Positions 8,906-18,620 are shown, counted from the stretch's first letter. The stretch: DNA of 64,000 nt from CAMTWZ01 sp041749075 (GCA_041749075.1 JBGTBY010000031.1:1-64000), one strand, 5' to 3'. Numbers and translations are program-made. Notes: generated by a model not told the origin, from the sequence alone.

Positions 8906-10765
8906 ATGCACTTCTTATTCGCCCTGTTCTTGTGGTTTCAGAGTCCGCAAGACGTCACATTCACCATCCTTCACACCAACGACGAGCACTCGGCTCTCAT
9001 TCCCGCGCCGATTGCGACTCCCGAAACCGCATTGGGTGGCATGGCTCGGCTTGCGACGGAGCTCAGCTATTGGCGCGACAAGAAAGCCAAGGAAAACGAA
9101 CCGGTCTTTGTTCTTTCAGGTGGTGACTTCAGTACCGGCACCCCATTTAACTGGTTGGTGTTCAACGGCGAAGCGCCTGAGTTGGAACTCATGTTGGAGT
9201 TGAAATATGACGTGATCACCTTGGGAAATCATGAGTTCGATTATGGTCCAGATAGGCTGGTTTCCTATATGGCCAAAGCCGGTTACCCGGCAAAGGCCGC
9301 ATCCACACCCATGCTTTCAGCGAACATTCTCATCCCGGCTGGACATCCACTTGCGGATATGGGCATCACACCGACACATGTTGCCGAGCTTCCATCCGGA
9401 CACAAAATCGGGTTCATCGGTCTGATGGGCATGGATGCGGCGGATGTGGCTCCGTACAAAGATCCGATCTCATTCGCGCCATTGGCCGAAACCACGCGCA
9501 GGGAAATCGATCGGCTCAAAGCGGAAGGGGTCACGATTTTCATCGCCGTCACGCATTCTGGCGTGGAAGAAGACATCCAGCTTGCCAAGGATGTTCCGGA
9601 ATTGCATCTAATTGTGGGCGGACACTCGCATACCCTCATCCCCGAACCGATGCGTGTGAACAAGACGCTGATTGTACAAGCGGGATCCTTGTTGCAGTAT
9701 GTGGGTATTCTCGAAATCGCCTATGATCCGGAAAAGGGCACCATCCGCCTGTTGAATGAAGAGCGCGGAAATCCATATGTGAAAGCCTTGTCGGATGGGG
9801 TTGAATCCGATTCCACGATGTTGGAAAAAGTCAGAGGATACGAGAATATGCTGGATGGGGCCATTGCCAATTGGACATCCGGACAGGTCACAGATCATCG
9901 CGCCATCCTATCCGAAACCGGTTTCCCAATTCCCAGCACACCGATCTTGCAAGAAACACCGATGGGAAATGTTGTGACGGATGCGATTCGTCTCGGCGTG
10001 CAGAATGCGATGAGCGAGCGGGTGGATTTCGCGTTTCTGGCAAATGGAGTGATACGGGGTGATTTTCCCGCTGGACCCATTCCGTTTTATGATGTGGTGT
10101 CTTACACGGGGCTTGGATCGGGTCCGGATGATTCACCTGGTTATCCGCTTGTGAGCGTGTATTTCACAGGGACCGAAGTGAGGCGCATTATCGAAATCAC
10201 GATTCTTCTATCGCAGCTTCGGGGCGACACCTATTACTTGCAAACATCCGGATTGAGATATGAGTTTGATGTGGATCGTGCCATCTGGTTGCGAATTCCA
10301 TTTGTAGGAACTCCGATTCCGGCCTCGAAAGCCGTTTCGAATGCCTGGCGTTATACCGGAGAAGGGCGTCAGGGTAATTTTCCGGAGCAATTCGAATCAC
10401 TGGAGTGGGAGGATGAGCGGCTCTATCATGTGGTCACCGATTACTACAATGCCTCGTTTCTTCCGTTCGTGGGCACGATTGTCCCGAACCTTCAACTCGA
10501 ATTCAAAGACAAAAACGGCGAGCCGGTGCAGTTGGATAATCGGATTGTCTATCGGGATGGGAAACCATACAAAGTTTGGCAAGCTGTAGCTGAGTATGCG
10601 ATGGCGAATCCCATCATTCCCGCATCCTATCAAGCCGAATTCCAGCGCCAAATTCCAGTCAACAAGCTTCATATGTTGTTTTGGCCGGGTCTCTTGACAG
10701 GTGCATTGGTTGCCGGATTAATAATCCTCTTTCTGAAACGTCGCACATCGCGCCTCGCGCTTTGA
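8906..10765 (+). CDS. 5'-nucleotidase / 2',3'-cyclic phosphodiesterase family protein, membrane-anchored
   Basis: A 619-residue protein. The short N-terminal hydrophobic segment (1-12) looks like a signal peptide. The metallophosphoesterase domain (about 17-290) has all metal-site motifs: HTNDEH (23-28), SGGDF (71-75), LGNHEFDYG (106-114), a later THSG, and GGHSH. The 5'-nucleotidase C-terminal substrate domain follows (about 330-560, with the TPMGNVVTDAIR-type motif). Residues about 590-612 form a transmembrane helix followed by KRRTSR, so the protein appears anchored at its C-terminus with the enzyme outside. The family hydrolyses nucleoside phosphates for nucleoside and phosphate recovery. 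The gene lies 12 nt after the NDH-2 gene. Confidence 0.88.
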   Translation: MHFLFALFLWFQSPQDVTFTILHTNDEHSALIPAPIATPETALGGMARLATELSYWRDKKAKENEPVFVLSGGDFSTGTPFNWLVFNGEAPELELMLELKYDVITLGNHEFDYGPDRLVSYMAKAGYPAKAASTPMLSANILIPAGHPLADMGITPTHVAELPSGHKIGFIGLMGMDAADVAPYKDPISFAPLAETTRREIDRLKAEGVTIFIAVTHSGVEEDIQLAKDVPELHLIVGGHSHTLIPEPMRVNKTLIVQAGSLLQYVGILEIAYDPEKGTIRLLNEERGNPYVKALSDGVESDSTMLEKVRGYENMLDGAIANWTSGQVTDHRAILSETGFPIPSTPILQETPMGNVVTDAIRLGVQNAMSERVDFAFLANGVIRGDFPAGPIPFYDVVSYTGLGSGPDDSPGYPLVSVYFTGTEVRRIIEITILLSQLRGDTYYLQTSGLRYEFDVDRAIWLRIPFVGTPIPASKAVSNAWRYTGEGRQGNFPEQFESLEWEDERLYHVVTDYYNASFLPFVGTIVPNLQLEFKDKNGEPVQLDNRIVYRDGKPYKVWQAVAEYAMANPIIPASYQAEFQRQIPVNKLHMLFWPGLLTGALVAGLIILFLKRRTSRLAL

Positions 10766-10785
10766 ACAACTAACCACTAACGAAT

Positions 10786-11409
10786 TTGTCTTTCTACAGC
10801 CGTTGGATCTTTCCATACATGATGGATGTCGCGATGCAAGATTCATTGTTCACTCGCTATCGGATAGATGCATTGAAAGATGTGATGGGGGATGTGTTGG
10901 AAATCGGAGTAGGGACGGGCTTGAATCTGAAATATTATCCCGAAGAGGTGAGACACCTCGATGTGGTGGATTCCAATCCCGGGATGAATGTTCTGCTACG
11001 TCGACGAATGAAAGGCATTCCGTTTCCTGTGGAACATGCCACGATCAGCGCGGAAACCTTGCCTTATGCGAACGAACAATTCGATATGGTGGTGTCGACC
11101 TGGACCTTATGCAGCATTCCGGACGTGTCGAAAGCCCTATCTGAAATCTTTCGTGTTCTAAAGCCCAGCGGACAATTCCGATATGTGGAACATGGATTGG
11201 CTCCGGATGCGAACGTCGCGAAATGGCAACATCGGCTCAATGGAATACAACATGTGATTGCGGATGGATGTCATTTGGACCGCAATATCACGGAACTGAT
11301 TCGCTCGGCCGGATTCGAATTGACCAATATGCATAACGCGTACACGCCAAAGACCCCTAAATTCGTTGGATATCATTACACCGGAATCGCACTCAAGCCC
11401 AACGCATGA
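10786..11409 (+). CDS. Class I SAM-dependent methyltransferase
   Basis: A 207-residue methyltransferase. Motif I is VLEIGVGTGLN, followed by the acidic strand VVDSNP that binds the SAM ribose, then EQFDMVVSTWTLCSI (motif IV region). The best start is a TTG at 10786: it gives MSFYSRWIFPYMMD, the usual N-terminus of this methyltransferase group, whereas the first ATG would remove it. The late GYHYTGIA segment is also typical. Relatives are annotated as phospholipid N-methyltransferase-like or generic methyltransferases; the substrate cannot be read from sequence. The gene is 20 nt after the nucleotidase and overlaps dacB by 4 nt (ATGA). Confidence 0.82.
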   Translation: MSFYSRWIFPYMMDVAMQDSLFTRYRIDALKDVMGDVLEIGVGTGLNLKYYPEEVRHLDVVDSNPGMNVLLRRRMKGIPFPVEHATISAETLPYANEQFDMVVSTWTLCSIPDVSKALSEIFRVLKPSGQFRYVEHGLAPDANVAKWQHRLNGIQHVIADGCHLDRNITELIRSAGFELTNMHNAYTPKTPKFVGYHYTGIALKPNA

Positions 11410-12821
11410 AATTTCTCCTATTCGTCGTCCTCCTTCTCCCCGCCGCGCTCCAAGCCCAAAGCGCCGACATCATCCGACGCGTGGAACCCTTGCTCAACGA
11501 CCCGATCTGGGACCATAGCACGTGGGGAATCGCGGTGAAAGACCTCTCCAACGGAAAATGGATCTACCGGCATAATGCCGAGAAACTGCTGATGCCGGCC
11601 TCCAATACGAAAATCTATACCTCCGCCGCCGCTCTTGTCCGACTCGGCGCATCCTACCGTTACACAACCGTTCTTTCCGTGGCCGGCGACGATCTGATTC
11701 TGACCGGTGGTGGCGACCCAACATTGGGCGGACGCTTCACCAAGGGCGACCGCACCCTGGTGTTCCGCCAATGGGCCGATTCATTGAAAGCCGCTGGTGT
11801 CGATACCATCCGTGGAAGATTGTTGGTCGATGTGTCGCGCTATGATGACATCCGCCTTGGGCGGGGCTGGAGCTGGGATTACACCACGTATTACTGGGCG
11901 ACGCAATTATCGGCGATGAATTACAATGACAATTGCGTGGATCTCATCATCGTGGGTGGGAAACCCGGCGAACCGGCCACCATTACCTGGGAGCCATTCA
12001 ATACCGATTATGTGTCGGTCATCAATAAGACCATGACCATTCGGAAAGGAGAGCGCGCGGAGACGCACTATGATCGTCCGTGGGGTACCAATGAAATCAC
12101 CGTCGGGAATCGCATACAAGAAGGCGATACGGTGCGGTATTCCGTCGCTGTGGATCATCCGGGTTTGTACGCGATGCACGTTCTTCGGCAGGTGCTTTGG
12201 GATGCGGGAATCGTGGCGTTGGGAGATGTGGCTTATGTGGATGAGGACGTGGCGGAGCAAGAATCCCACCGGTTTGAGTTCCAATCGCCGGAATTGCGCG
12301 AGATCATCCGGGTGATCAACAAACGCAGCCAGAATTTATATGCCGATGCGTTGATGAAAGAATTGAGTTTGAGCGATTCGGTATCGGTAGGCTCGCATCG
12401 CGAGGGCATCGCGATGGCCAAGCACGTCTATGCCGCAGCAGGCATCGATACGACGATCATGCAGATGGCCGACGGATCGGGGTTGACCCGCATCAACCTG
12501 TTCGCACCCGAAATGACCATCGATCTGCTCACGTTCATGCATGCGCATCCGGATACATCCATCCGCAATGTCTTCATCGATTCCCTTCCCTTCACAGGAG
12601 AACAGCCGACCACCTTGGGTGCGATGTTCCGTGGACGAAACGCACCCTTTGTGCGAGCCAAGACCGGAACCATCGGGTATGCGAGGGCGCTAAGCGGGTA
12701 TTTGACCACCACATCCGGAAAAACCTATGCGTTTTCCTTCATGGTGAATCATTATACCGAGTCGACTACCGCCGCGAACCGAGTTATTGAATCGATTCTG
12801 ACCGAACTGGCAAAGGACTGA
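11406..12821 (+). CDS. dacB: D-alanyl-D-alanine carboxypeptidase/endopeptidase (PBP4, S13 family)
   Basis: A 471-residue precursor with a signal peptide ending LQAQ (residue ~18). The serine active site motif SxxK is SNTK at 66-69 (context MPASNTK). The second motif SxN is SQN in KRSQNLYADAL, and the KTG box is in RAKTGTIGYARALSG near residue 418. These three motifs and the long insert between the first two identify class C low-molecular-mass PBPs. The enzyme trims D-Ala from, and cuts D-Ala-mDAP crosslinks in, periplasmic peptidoglycan. Its 3' end overlaps the convergent D-aminoacylase-like gene by 38 nt, and a class A beta-lactamase-like gene lies just beyond, so three genes for D-amino-acid or beta-lactam chemistry sit together. 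Confidence 0.93.
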   Translation: MKFLLFVVLLLPAALQAQSADIIRRVEPLLNDPIWDHSTWGIAVKDLSNGKWIYRHNAEKLLMPASNTKIYTSAAALVRLGASYRYTTVLSVAGDDLILTGGGDPTLGGRFTKGDRTLVFRQWADSLKAAGVDTIRGRLLVDVSRYDDIRLGRGWSWDYTTYYWATQLSAMNYNDNCVDLIIVGGKPGEPATITWEPFNTDYVSVINKTMTIRKGERAETHYDRPWGTNEITVGNRIQEGDTVRYSVAVDHPGLYAMHVLRQVLWDAGIVALGDVAYVDEDVAEQESHRFEFQSPELREIIRVINKRSQNLYADALMKELSLSDSVSVGSHREGIAMAKHVYAAAGIDTTIMQMADGSGLTRINLFAPEMTIDLLTFMHAHPDTSIRNVFIDSLPFTGEQPTTLGAMFRGRNAPFVRAKTGTIGYARALSGYLTTTSGKTYAFSFMVNHYTESTTAANRVIESILTELAKD

Positions 12822-14424
12822 GCGCACGCCCCGGGAATTTTCCTGTATGGGCGCCGTTTCGCACGACCTGCACGCCATTCACGAACACATGATGAACACC
12901 GGTGGCGTATTGATGCGGCTCGGAAAACGTCGCGTTGTCGATGATTGTCAGGGGATCGAATAGGACCAGATCGGCGAAATACCCGGGTTTCAGAAGTCCG
13001 CGGCGTGGCAACCGCAAATTGCTAGCGGGCAAAGAAGTGAGGCGTCGCACGGCTTCTTCCATCGACATCACTTGTTCATCTCGGGCATAATGACCCAGAA
13101 CCCGGGCGAAGGATCCATACGCGCGGGGGTGCGGTTTACGCAGCAATTGATCTCCTTCAGCGGCAAAGGATCCGGAATCGGAGCCGAAACTCACCCAGTC
13201 TTTGCTCATAATGGAACGCACATTTTCCTCCGACATCAAGAAATAAACCGCTCCTACGCGCGAATCATCCATCACAACCAAGTCCATCGCGGTGTCGATG
13301 GGATCTCTGCCATGGCGGCGGGCGATTTCGGCGAGGCTGAGTCCCGAGTACATCTGCAAGGAATCATTGCGGAAGCCGACCAGAACGATTCGCTCTGGAT
13401 CGCCGGCCAATTGGTAGAAGTTTTCCCATTCATCTTGTGTTTCGAGAATGCGGGCTTTGATGTCGGCCCGTTGGATGGGGTCGCTGAGACGCGATACCCA
13501 TGCATCATGACCGTCTTCCATCACATCCGGTGGCATGATGGCGGTGAGGGATGTGGATGCGGCCGTGTAAGGATACATGTTCGCAGATACACGCACACCG
13601 GAATTGCGAGCGGCTTCGATGCGGTCGAGCACAGTTTGTTGCTTTGGCCAGTTAACCTCGCCGGCGGCTTTCAAATGAAAGAATTCGCCCCGGATTCCAG
13701 CTTCCGAGGAAATCGTGATGAGCTCGTCGATGGCTTCGAGCAATCGATTTCCTTCGCTGCGGATGTGGGATATATACAGACCATCATATGGTGCGGCGGC
13801 TTTCGCAAGGGCGATGATCTCATCCGTAGTAGCAAAGGCGCCGGGAGCATAGATGAGAGCGGTACTGAGTCCGACAGCGCCATCCGCCATGGCTTGAGCC
13901 ACGAGCGCCTGCATCCGAGCCAGCTCGTCTTCGGTCGGTGCACGGTTTTCGTGACCCATCACATGGATGCGGACCGTGCTCGCGCCGACATAACTGGCCA
14001 CATTGGGAGAGACGCCGCGTCGTTCCAAATCATCCAAGTAATCTTTCAGGGTGACCCATGGGCGGTTTTCGGTTCGCATGGAATCGGAATTCGGTCCCAT
14101 CGACCAACCTTCGCCCATCACTTCGAGGGTGACACCCTGCAGGATATCGCTCATGGAACGGCCATCTTCCAGCAACGATTGTGTGGCCCAACTAAGCATG
14201 TTGATGAAACCGGGTGAAAGGGCGAGGCCCGTGGCGTCGATTCGGTTTCGAACACGAACGTCTTCATCCAGAACGCCGATGAAGGAAATGGTATCCGCGT
14301 TCACATACACATCCGATATATAAGATGTCGAGCCGGACCCGTCGATGATGGTGGCATTCTGAATGACAAGGTCGTAATCGTAGCAACCGGATAATAGAAG
14401 ACAGATAAGAAGACAACGTTTCAT
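12784..14424 (-). CDS. D-aminoacylase-like amidohydrolase lipoprotein with altered metal motif
   Basis: A 546-residue protein with lipobox LLSGC (Cys14), so probably a lipoprotein. The order of blocks follows N-acyl-D-amino-acid deacylases: DLVIQNATIIDGSG, a SPGFI strand, YISHIRSEG with a candidate metal His, EFFHLKAAGEVNW with another His and a Lys, FGSDSGSF with the catalytic Asp, and HPRAYGSFARVLGHY. The first metal motif is unusual: where the family has PGFIDxHxH, this protein reads PGFINMLSW (72-79 region), removing the HxH pair. I recall a subfamily with this change in related bacteria, so it is probably not an error. Deacylase activity is therefore uncertain. The start overlaps the stop of the beta-lactamase-like gene by 4 nt. 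Confidence 0.8.
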   Translation of the reverse strand: MKRCLLICLLLSGCYDYDLVIQNATIIDGSGSTSYISDVYVNADTISFIGVLDEDVRVRNRIDATGLALSPGFINMLSWATQSLLEDGRSMSDILQGVTLEVMGEGWSMGPNSDSMRTENRPWVTLKDYLDDLERRGVSPNVASYVGASTVRIHVMGHENRAPTEDELARMQALVAQAMADGAVGLSTALIYAPGAFATTDEIIALAKAAAPYDGLYISHIRSEGNRLLEAIDELITISSEAGIRGEFFHLKAAGEVNWPKQQTVLDRIEAARNSGVRVSANMYPYTAASTSLTAIMPPDVMEDGHDAWVSRLSDPIQRADIKARILETQDEWENFYQLAGDPERIVLVGFRNDSLQMYSGLSLAEIARRHGRDPIDTAMDLVVMDDSRVGAVYFLMSEENVRSIMSKDWVSFGSDSGSFAAEGDQLLRKPHPRAYGSFARVLGHYARDEQVMSMEEAVRRLTSLPASNLRLPRRGLLKPGYFADLVLFDPLTIIDNATFSEPHQYATGVHHVFVNGVQVVRNGAHTGKFPGRALSPLPVRSESIQ

Positions 14425-15260
14425 TGGGTAAGCGAGTCGTAGATGATTCGTGAGATTTCGGCACCAATGGCAGTTCCATCGGCATTCGAAGCCAGATTTT
14501 TGGATAAGATAACGAGGACGTAGCGACGACCATCCGGTAAATAGACGATCGCGGAATCGTGAACCACGCGGTTGATGGAGCCGGTTTTATTGGCAATCTC
14601 GAGTTCGGGCGGAAGTAGGGCTGGAATCACATCCCGAAAGACTTGCCTTTTCAGGATGGAAACCATCGCGGAATCGGTCGCGGGTGAAACGGCCGTTCCT
14701 TTGGCGAGATGGTCGAGGATGATGGCTAAATCGCGGGCGGTTGTGGAGTTGGAAAGGCCAGCTTCGAAGGCTTTCATGTCTTCGACACCACGCAAAACGT
14801 GGATGTTTTGCGCACCCAGATCGCGCATGGATTTGGTCACGTTTGTGGCGCCCACCCGTTCGATCAGCAGGTTCGTGGCTAGGTTGCTGCTTCGGGTGAT
14901 CATGTCTTCGACGATCTCAAGCACCGGGACGCGCGTTCCGATCTTGGAGTACAGCGCTTCGCCTCCATCACGCGAGAGTTCGAGCGAAAACGTGGAGCAG
15001 TCGACGATACTCGTGAATTCATTGACAACCAAGATGGAGTCGGTGAGATCGTACTGCTTGAAGACTTCGATCATGACCGGGGTTTTCATGGTCGACGCGG
15101 CATGGGAAGGTTCGTCGGGGTTGATCAATATCTGGGAATTGGAGTCACCCACTATCCAAAATACAACAGAAAATGTTCCTTCAGACTCGGAAATAAGGGT
15201 TTCGATGGTGTTTTGAGGTGGCGAAAGGTTGGATAACAATGCAATAACAATTAAAATCAT
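14421..15260 (-). CDS. Class A beta-lactamase-like serine hydrolase
   Basis: A 279-residue protein starting at the ATG at 15260, where a short hydrophobic signal segment (MILIVIALLS) begins. A longer reading frame from 15359 adds 33 residues with no signal-like character. Class A motifs are present: STMK (56-59), SSN (124-126) in place of the usual SDN, a candidate omega-loop Glu near 167 (FEAGLSN), and KTG (225-227). The DUF-like serine hydrolases related to class A enzymes sometimes act on other amides, so resistance should not be assumed. It is translationally coupled (ATGA) to the D-aminoacylase-like gene and divergent from susC. Confidence 0.8.
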   Translation of the reverse strand: MILIVIALLSNLSPPQNTIETLISESEGTFSVVFWIVGDSNSQILINPDEPSHAASTMKTPVMIEVFKQYDLTDSILVVNEFTSIVDCSTFSLELSRDGGEALYSKIGTRVPVLEIVEDMITRSSNLATNLLIERVGATNVTKSMRDLGAQNIHVLRGVEDMKAFEAGLSNSTTARDLAIILDHLAKGTAVSPATDSAMVSILKRQVFRDVIPALLPPELEIANKTGSINRVVHDSAIVYLPDGRRYVLVILSKNLASNADGTAIGAEISRIIYDSLTQ

Positions 15261-15378
15261 AAGATCGGGTGGGTAAGTTGGCGTAATAAATTTAGGGAAA
15301 TTGGCAGCAAACGTCTCAGAAAGCATCAAATTGTGTGATTTGAACCATAAAAAGCACAAAACCTATTGGTTGTTACGA

Positions 15379-15399
15379 TTTGGATGCTTACCATCCAAA
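15379..15399. promoter_or_regulatory. Perfect 8-bp inverted repeat upstream of susC
   Basis: Arms TTTGGATG (15379-15386) and CATCCAAA (15392-15399) flank the 5-nt loop CTTAC. It lies 68 nt before the susC ATG in the 207-nt divergent region. No T-run follows, so an operator or a 5'-leader hairpin is more likely than a terminator. Nothing else recognisable lies in 15261-15467. Confidence 0.5.
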
Positions 15400-15467
15400 C
15401 TAAGCTGAATTAACAAACGGTTGTGTCATCCAACGCACCGGGCTATCAACCAACGAAATAGAATGAT

Positions 15468-18400
15468 ATGAAAAACATCTTGCGTACTCTCCTTGTTGGA
15501 GCGTTTTGCATCCTGTCTACAAGCCAATTGATGGCTCAGGGGCTGACGTTATCAGGGACGGTTACTGATAAATCGACCGGGGAGCCACTTCCCGCTGTCA
15601 ACATTTTTATTCCACAGCTAAGCCGCGGTGCGGTTACGGATGTGGATGGCAACTATGCGATCCTCCTACCGGCAGGTAGCTATGCGCTTCGCATCACCTC
15701 TGTAGGCTTCAAGCGCCTGAACACCGAAGTGACGGTACAGGGTAGCAATGTGACCTTCAATATTGAACTTGAACCCGATGTGGTTGGCTTAGATCAAGTA
15801 GTCGTACTTGGTTTCGGGGAGACATCCCGTCGGAACGTAACCGGTGCTATTACCTCGGTCTCTGGCTCAGATATCGAATTCTCACCTGTGAACACAGTTG
15901 AGAACGCGATTCAAGGTCGTGTATCCGGTGTGTTCATTCAACAGAACAACGGTAAGTTGGGTCAAGGCATGCAGGTCCGCGTTCGTGGATCCTCATCCGT
16001 ATCAGCCAGCAACCAGCCTTTGTATGTGATTGATGGAGTTCCTGTGATCATGGACGACTTCTCAATCAGCGCGGCTACCACCAACCCGTTGGCGCAATTC
16101 AACTTCAACGATGTGGAGTCGATCCAGATCTTGAAAGATGCGTCTGCAGCAGCGATCTACGGATCACGCGCGGCAAACGGTGTAGTTCTGATCACGACCA
16201 AGTCGGGTCGTCCAGGCCGTACGCAGTTCAACTACTCGTTCCAACGCGGTTCCAGCGAGCCAACTGGATTCGTTGACATGATGAACTCGAAACAGTATGT
16301 GAACTACATGTATCAAGCCGCTAAAAACGGTGACGCATTCGCCGGTTCGACCTGGCGTGTGGGCGAGATCGAGTGGGTATTCGATACCTACGGCCTCGGT
16401 ACCGACTGGCGCAGCTGCTTGGAAGCCGTTCATGGCGGTCCAGATGGAGCATGCGAAGTCGACACCGACTGGCAAGCCGAAGCGTTCCAAGATGCGAGCA
16501 TGTTCTCACACGATTTGTCCGCTTCCGGTGGTAATGATGCCACCCGTTTCTTTGTGAGTGGTCACTTCAGCGACCAGGATGGTATCCTGATCAAAGACCG
16601 TTTTCAACGTGCCAACGTGCGTTTGAACTTAGATCACAAGGCAACCGACCGCATCCGTTTGGGAATGAACATCACCGCTGGTCGTTCCTTTCATCAGCGC
16701 TTGTCGACGGATAACGCATTCTCGACGCCGATCCAGTTGATCGCTCAAATGCCGATCAGCCCGTTGTACTACCCTGGTGAGGAAGAAACTCCTGCCAATT
16801 TGAACAACGATACCTACTATTACAACGGTGTGATTCACAAGCACTTCTCTAAGTATCATGTGACTACAATGAGATCGACCGGTACATCTTACCTGGCCTA
16901 CAACATCTTGCCTAGCCTCGAGCTTCGTTCGGAAGTGAGCGCGGATGTGATGACTGGATATGACGACCAATGGTATGGTCCAGAAACCGCTGTTGGTTTC
17001 GCCAGTGCCGGCCAAGGCGGTTACGCCTCAGTCGCTTGGCAGCAGAGCGTATCGTACGGTACGGCACACTATCTGAACCATAATCTGAACGTGGGTCGCA
17101 ACCAGACGTTGGCTACAACGGCCGGTTTTAGTTACCAGTACAACGATTACAACTATGCGTTCACTGCACGTTCGGGCTTTCCGAACAACTCGTTCAAACG
17201 TCTCACAAGCGGCGCGAACCTGTTGAGCGGTTCCACCACCGGTTCTGAGTACAGCTTCTTGTCGTACTTCGCACGGAGCAACTACTCCTTGAACGATCGT
17301 TATTTGGTATCCCTGAGTGGTCGGGTGGATGGTTCGTCCCGCTTTGGTGCGGACAACCGCTATGGCTTCTTCCCTGCCGCATCGGTTGGCTGGATTATCA
17401 CGGAAGAATCGTTTGCAACACCGATCCTTCCTTATGTGGCCTTCCTCAAACTTCGTTTGAGCCATGGTACCACGGGTAATGCCGGTATCGGAAACTTCGC
17501 TCACCTTGGCTTGTGGGGCGGAACCTCTTATGGTGGCCAATCCGGTATCACGCCTACGCAGATCCCGAACAAAGGCTTGACATGGGAAACCACGACTCAA
17601 TCCGATTTCGGGTTTGATTATGGCTTCTTGAATAACCGCATCACAGGTGAAGTTGATTTCTACGTAAAAAACACCGAAGACCTTCTCTTGAACGTCCAGA
17701 TTCCTGGAACATCCGGATTCACAACATCCACACAAAACGTGGGCAAGTTGGAGAACAAGGGTTGGGAGATCGTAGTGAACACGTTCAACCTCACCGGAGA
17801 ATTCAAGTGGAATTCCACATTCAACATTTCGGCCAACCGCAACAAGATCAACGATTTGGATGGTCAGGTATTGTCGGGTGGTTTGGGCATGAACCGAGCC
17901 ATTGAAGGACAGCCACTGGGTGTATTCTACGGCAAAGAGTTTGCAGGGGTGGATGAAGCCAATGGTAACGCCCTCTTCAATATCTACGATAAAGAAGGCA
18001 CAGGTGGAACATTGACCGGTACAACAACCTCCTACAACTTGGCGACCGATCGTGTACTTGGAAATCCAAACCCTGATTTCATCGGTGGATTTGGTAACAA
18101 TTTCTCCTACAAAGGATTCGACTTGGATGTTCTGTTTCAATTCGTACAAGGAATTGATGCCAACATTTCAGGTCATGGTCGCTGGAGCCGTGGCAACGGT
18201 ATCTTCGAGGATAACTCGGTTACGGATCAGCTGAAGAGCTGGACGCCTGAGAATCCGAAAACGAACGTACCACAAGCACGTTACATCGTGACCAATGGCA
18301 ACCAGATCTCGTCGCGTTACATTGTCGACGCATCGTATGTGCGTCTGAAGAATGTGACGTTGAGCTACACGGTGCCTCGCCAATTCCTGCGCAACACGGG

Positions 18401-18578
18401 CTTGACAAAAGTTCGTCTGTATGGAACCGGAATCAATCTGTTGACCTTCACGGACTATCCGGGATGGGATCCAGAGATGAACTCCGACTTCATCGCAGGT
18501 AACATCGGTCTTGGTAACGACTTCTATACCGCTCCACAGGCGAAAACCATCACCTTTGGTATCGACATTGGTTTCTAA
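15468..18578 (+). CDS. SusC/RagA-family TonB-dependent outer-membrane transporter
   Basis: A 1036-residue precursor: signal peptide to about residue 24 (LMAQ), a carboxypeptidase-regulatory-like beta-sandwich (about 27-110, with GEPLPAVNIFI and TDVDGNYAI), then LDQVVVLGFGETSRRNVTGA and the SusC plug domain (about 120-235, with the family block GSRAANGVVLITTKSG), and a 22-strand-type barrel ending in TFGIDIGF. SusC proteins import substrates gated by the partner SusD, powered by TonB/ExbBD. susD follows after 42 nt. No glycosidase, sulfatase or ECF/hybrid regulator gene is adjacent, so the cargo (glycan, peptide or other) cannot be deduced. Codon use favours C-ending codons, suggesting strong expression. 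Confidence 0.95.
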   Translation: MKNILRTLLVGAFCILSTSQLMAQGLTLSGTVTDKSTGEPLPAVNIFIPQLSRGAVTDVDGNYAILLPAGSYALRITSVGFKRLNTEVTVQGSNVTFNIELEPDVVGLDQVVVLGFGETSRRNVTGAITSVSGSDIEFSPVNTVENAIQGRVSGVFIQQNNGKLGQGMQVRVRGSSSVSASNQPLYVIDGVPVIMDDFSISAATTNPLAQFNFNDVESIQILKDASAAAIYGSRAANGVVLITTKSGRPGRTQFNYSFQRGSSEPTGFVDMMNSKQYVNYMYQAAKNGDAFAGSTWRVGEIEWVFDTYGLGTDWRSCLEAVHGGPDGACEVDTDWQAEAFQDASMFSHDLSASGGNDATRFFVSGHFSDQDGILIKDRFQRANVRLNLDHKATDRIRLGMNITAGRSFHQRLSTDNAFSTPIQLIAQMPISPLYYPGEEETPANLNNDTYYYNGVIHKHFSKYHVTTMRSTGTSYLAYNILPSLELRSEVSADVMTGYDDQWYGPETAVGFASAGQGGYASVAWQQSVSYGTAHYLNHNLNVGRNQTLATTAGFSYQYNDYNYAFTARSGFPNNSFKRLTSGANLLSGSTTGSEYSFLSYFARSNYSLNDRYLVSLSGRVDGSSRFGADNRYGFFPAASVGWIITEESFATPILPYVAFLKLRLSHGTTGNAGIGNFAHLGLWGGTSYGGQSGITPTQIPNKGLTWETTTQSDFGFDYGFLNNRITGEVDFYVKNTEDLLLNVQIPGTSGFTTSTQNVGKLENKGWEIVVNTFNLTGEFKWNSTFNISANRNKINDLDGQVLSGGLGMNRAIEGQPLGVFYGKEFAGVDEANGNALFNIYDKEGTGGTLTGTTTSYNLATDRVLGNPNPDFIGGFGNNFSYKGFDLDVLFQFVQGIDANISGHGRWSRGNGIFEDNSVTDQLKSWTPENPKTNVPQARYIVTNGNQISSRYIVDASYVRLKNVTLSYTVPRQFLRNTGLTKVRLYGTGINLLTFTDYPGWDPEMNSDFIAGNIGLGNDFYTAPQAKTITFGIDIGF

Positions 18579-18620
18579 CCAGTCACACCGATTTACATCA
18601 GGAAATTGAATACGTCTATT

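Noticed and set aside
13072..14217. Long plus-strand open frame (381 codons) opposite the D-aminoacylase-like gene
   Set aside because: The minus-strand protein has clear family motifs throughout; the antisense product has none and is a codon-bias shadow.
17028..18149. 373-codon minus-strand frame opposite susC
   Set aside because: It is the complement of the conserved SusC barrel and has no independent support.
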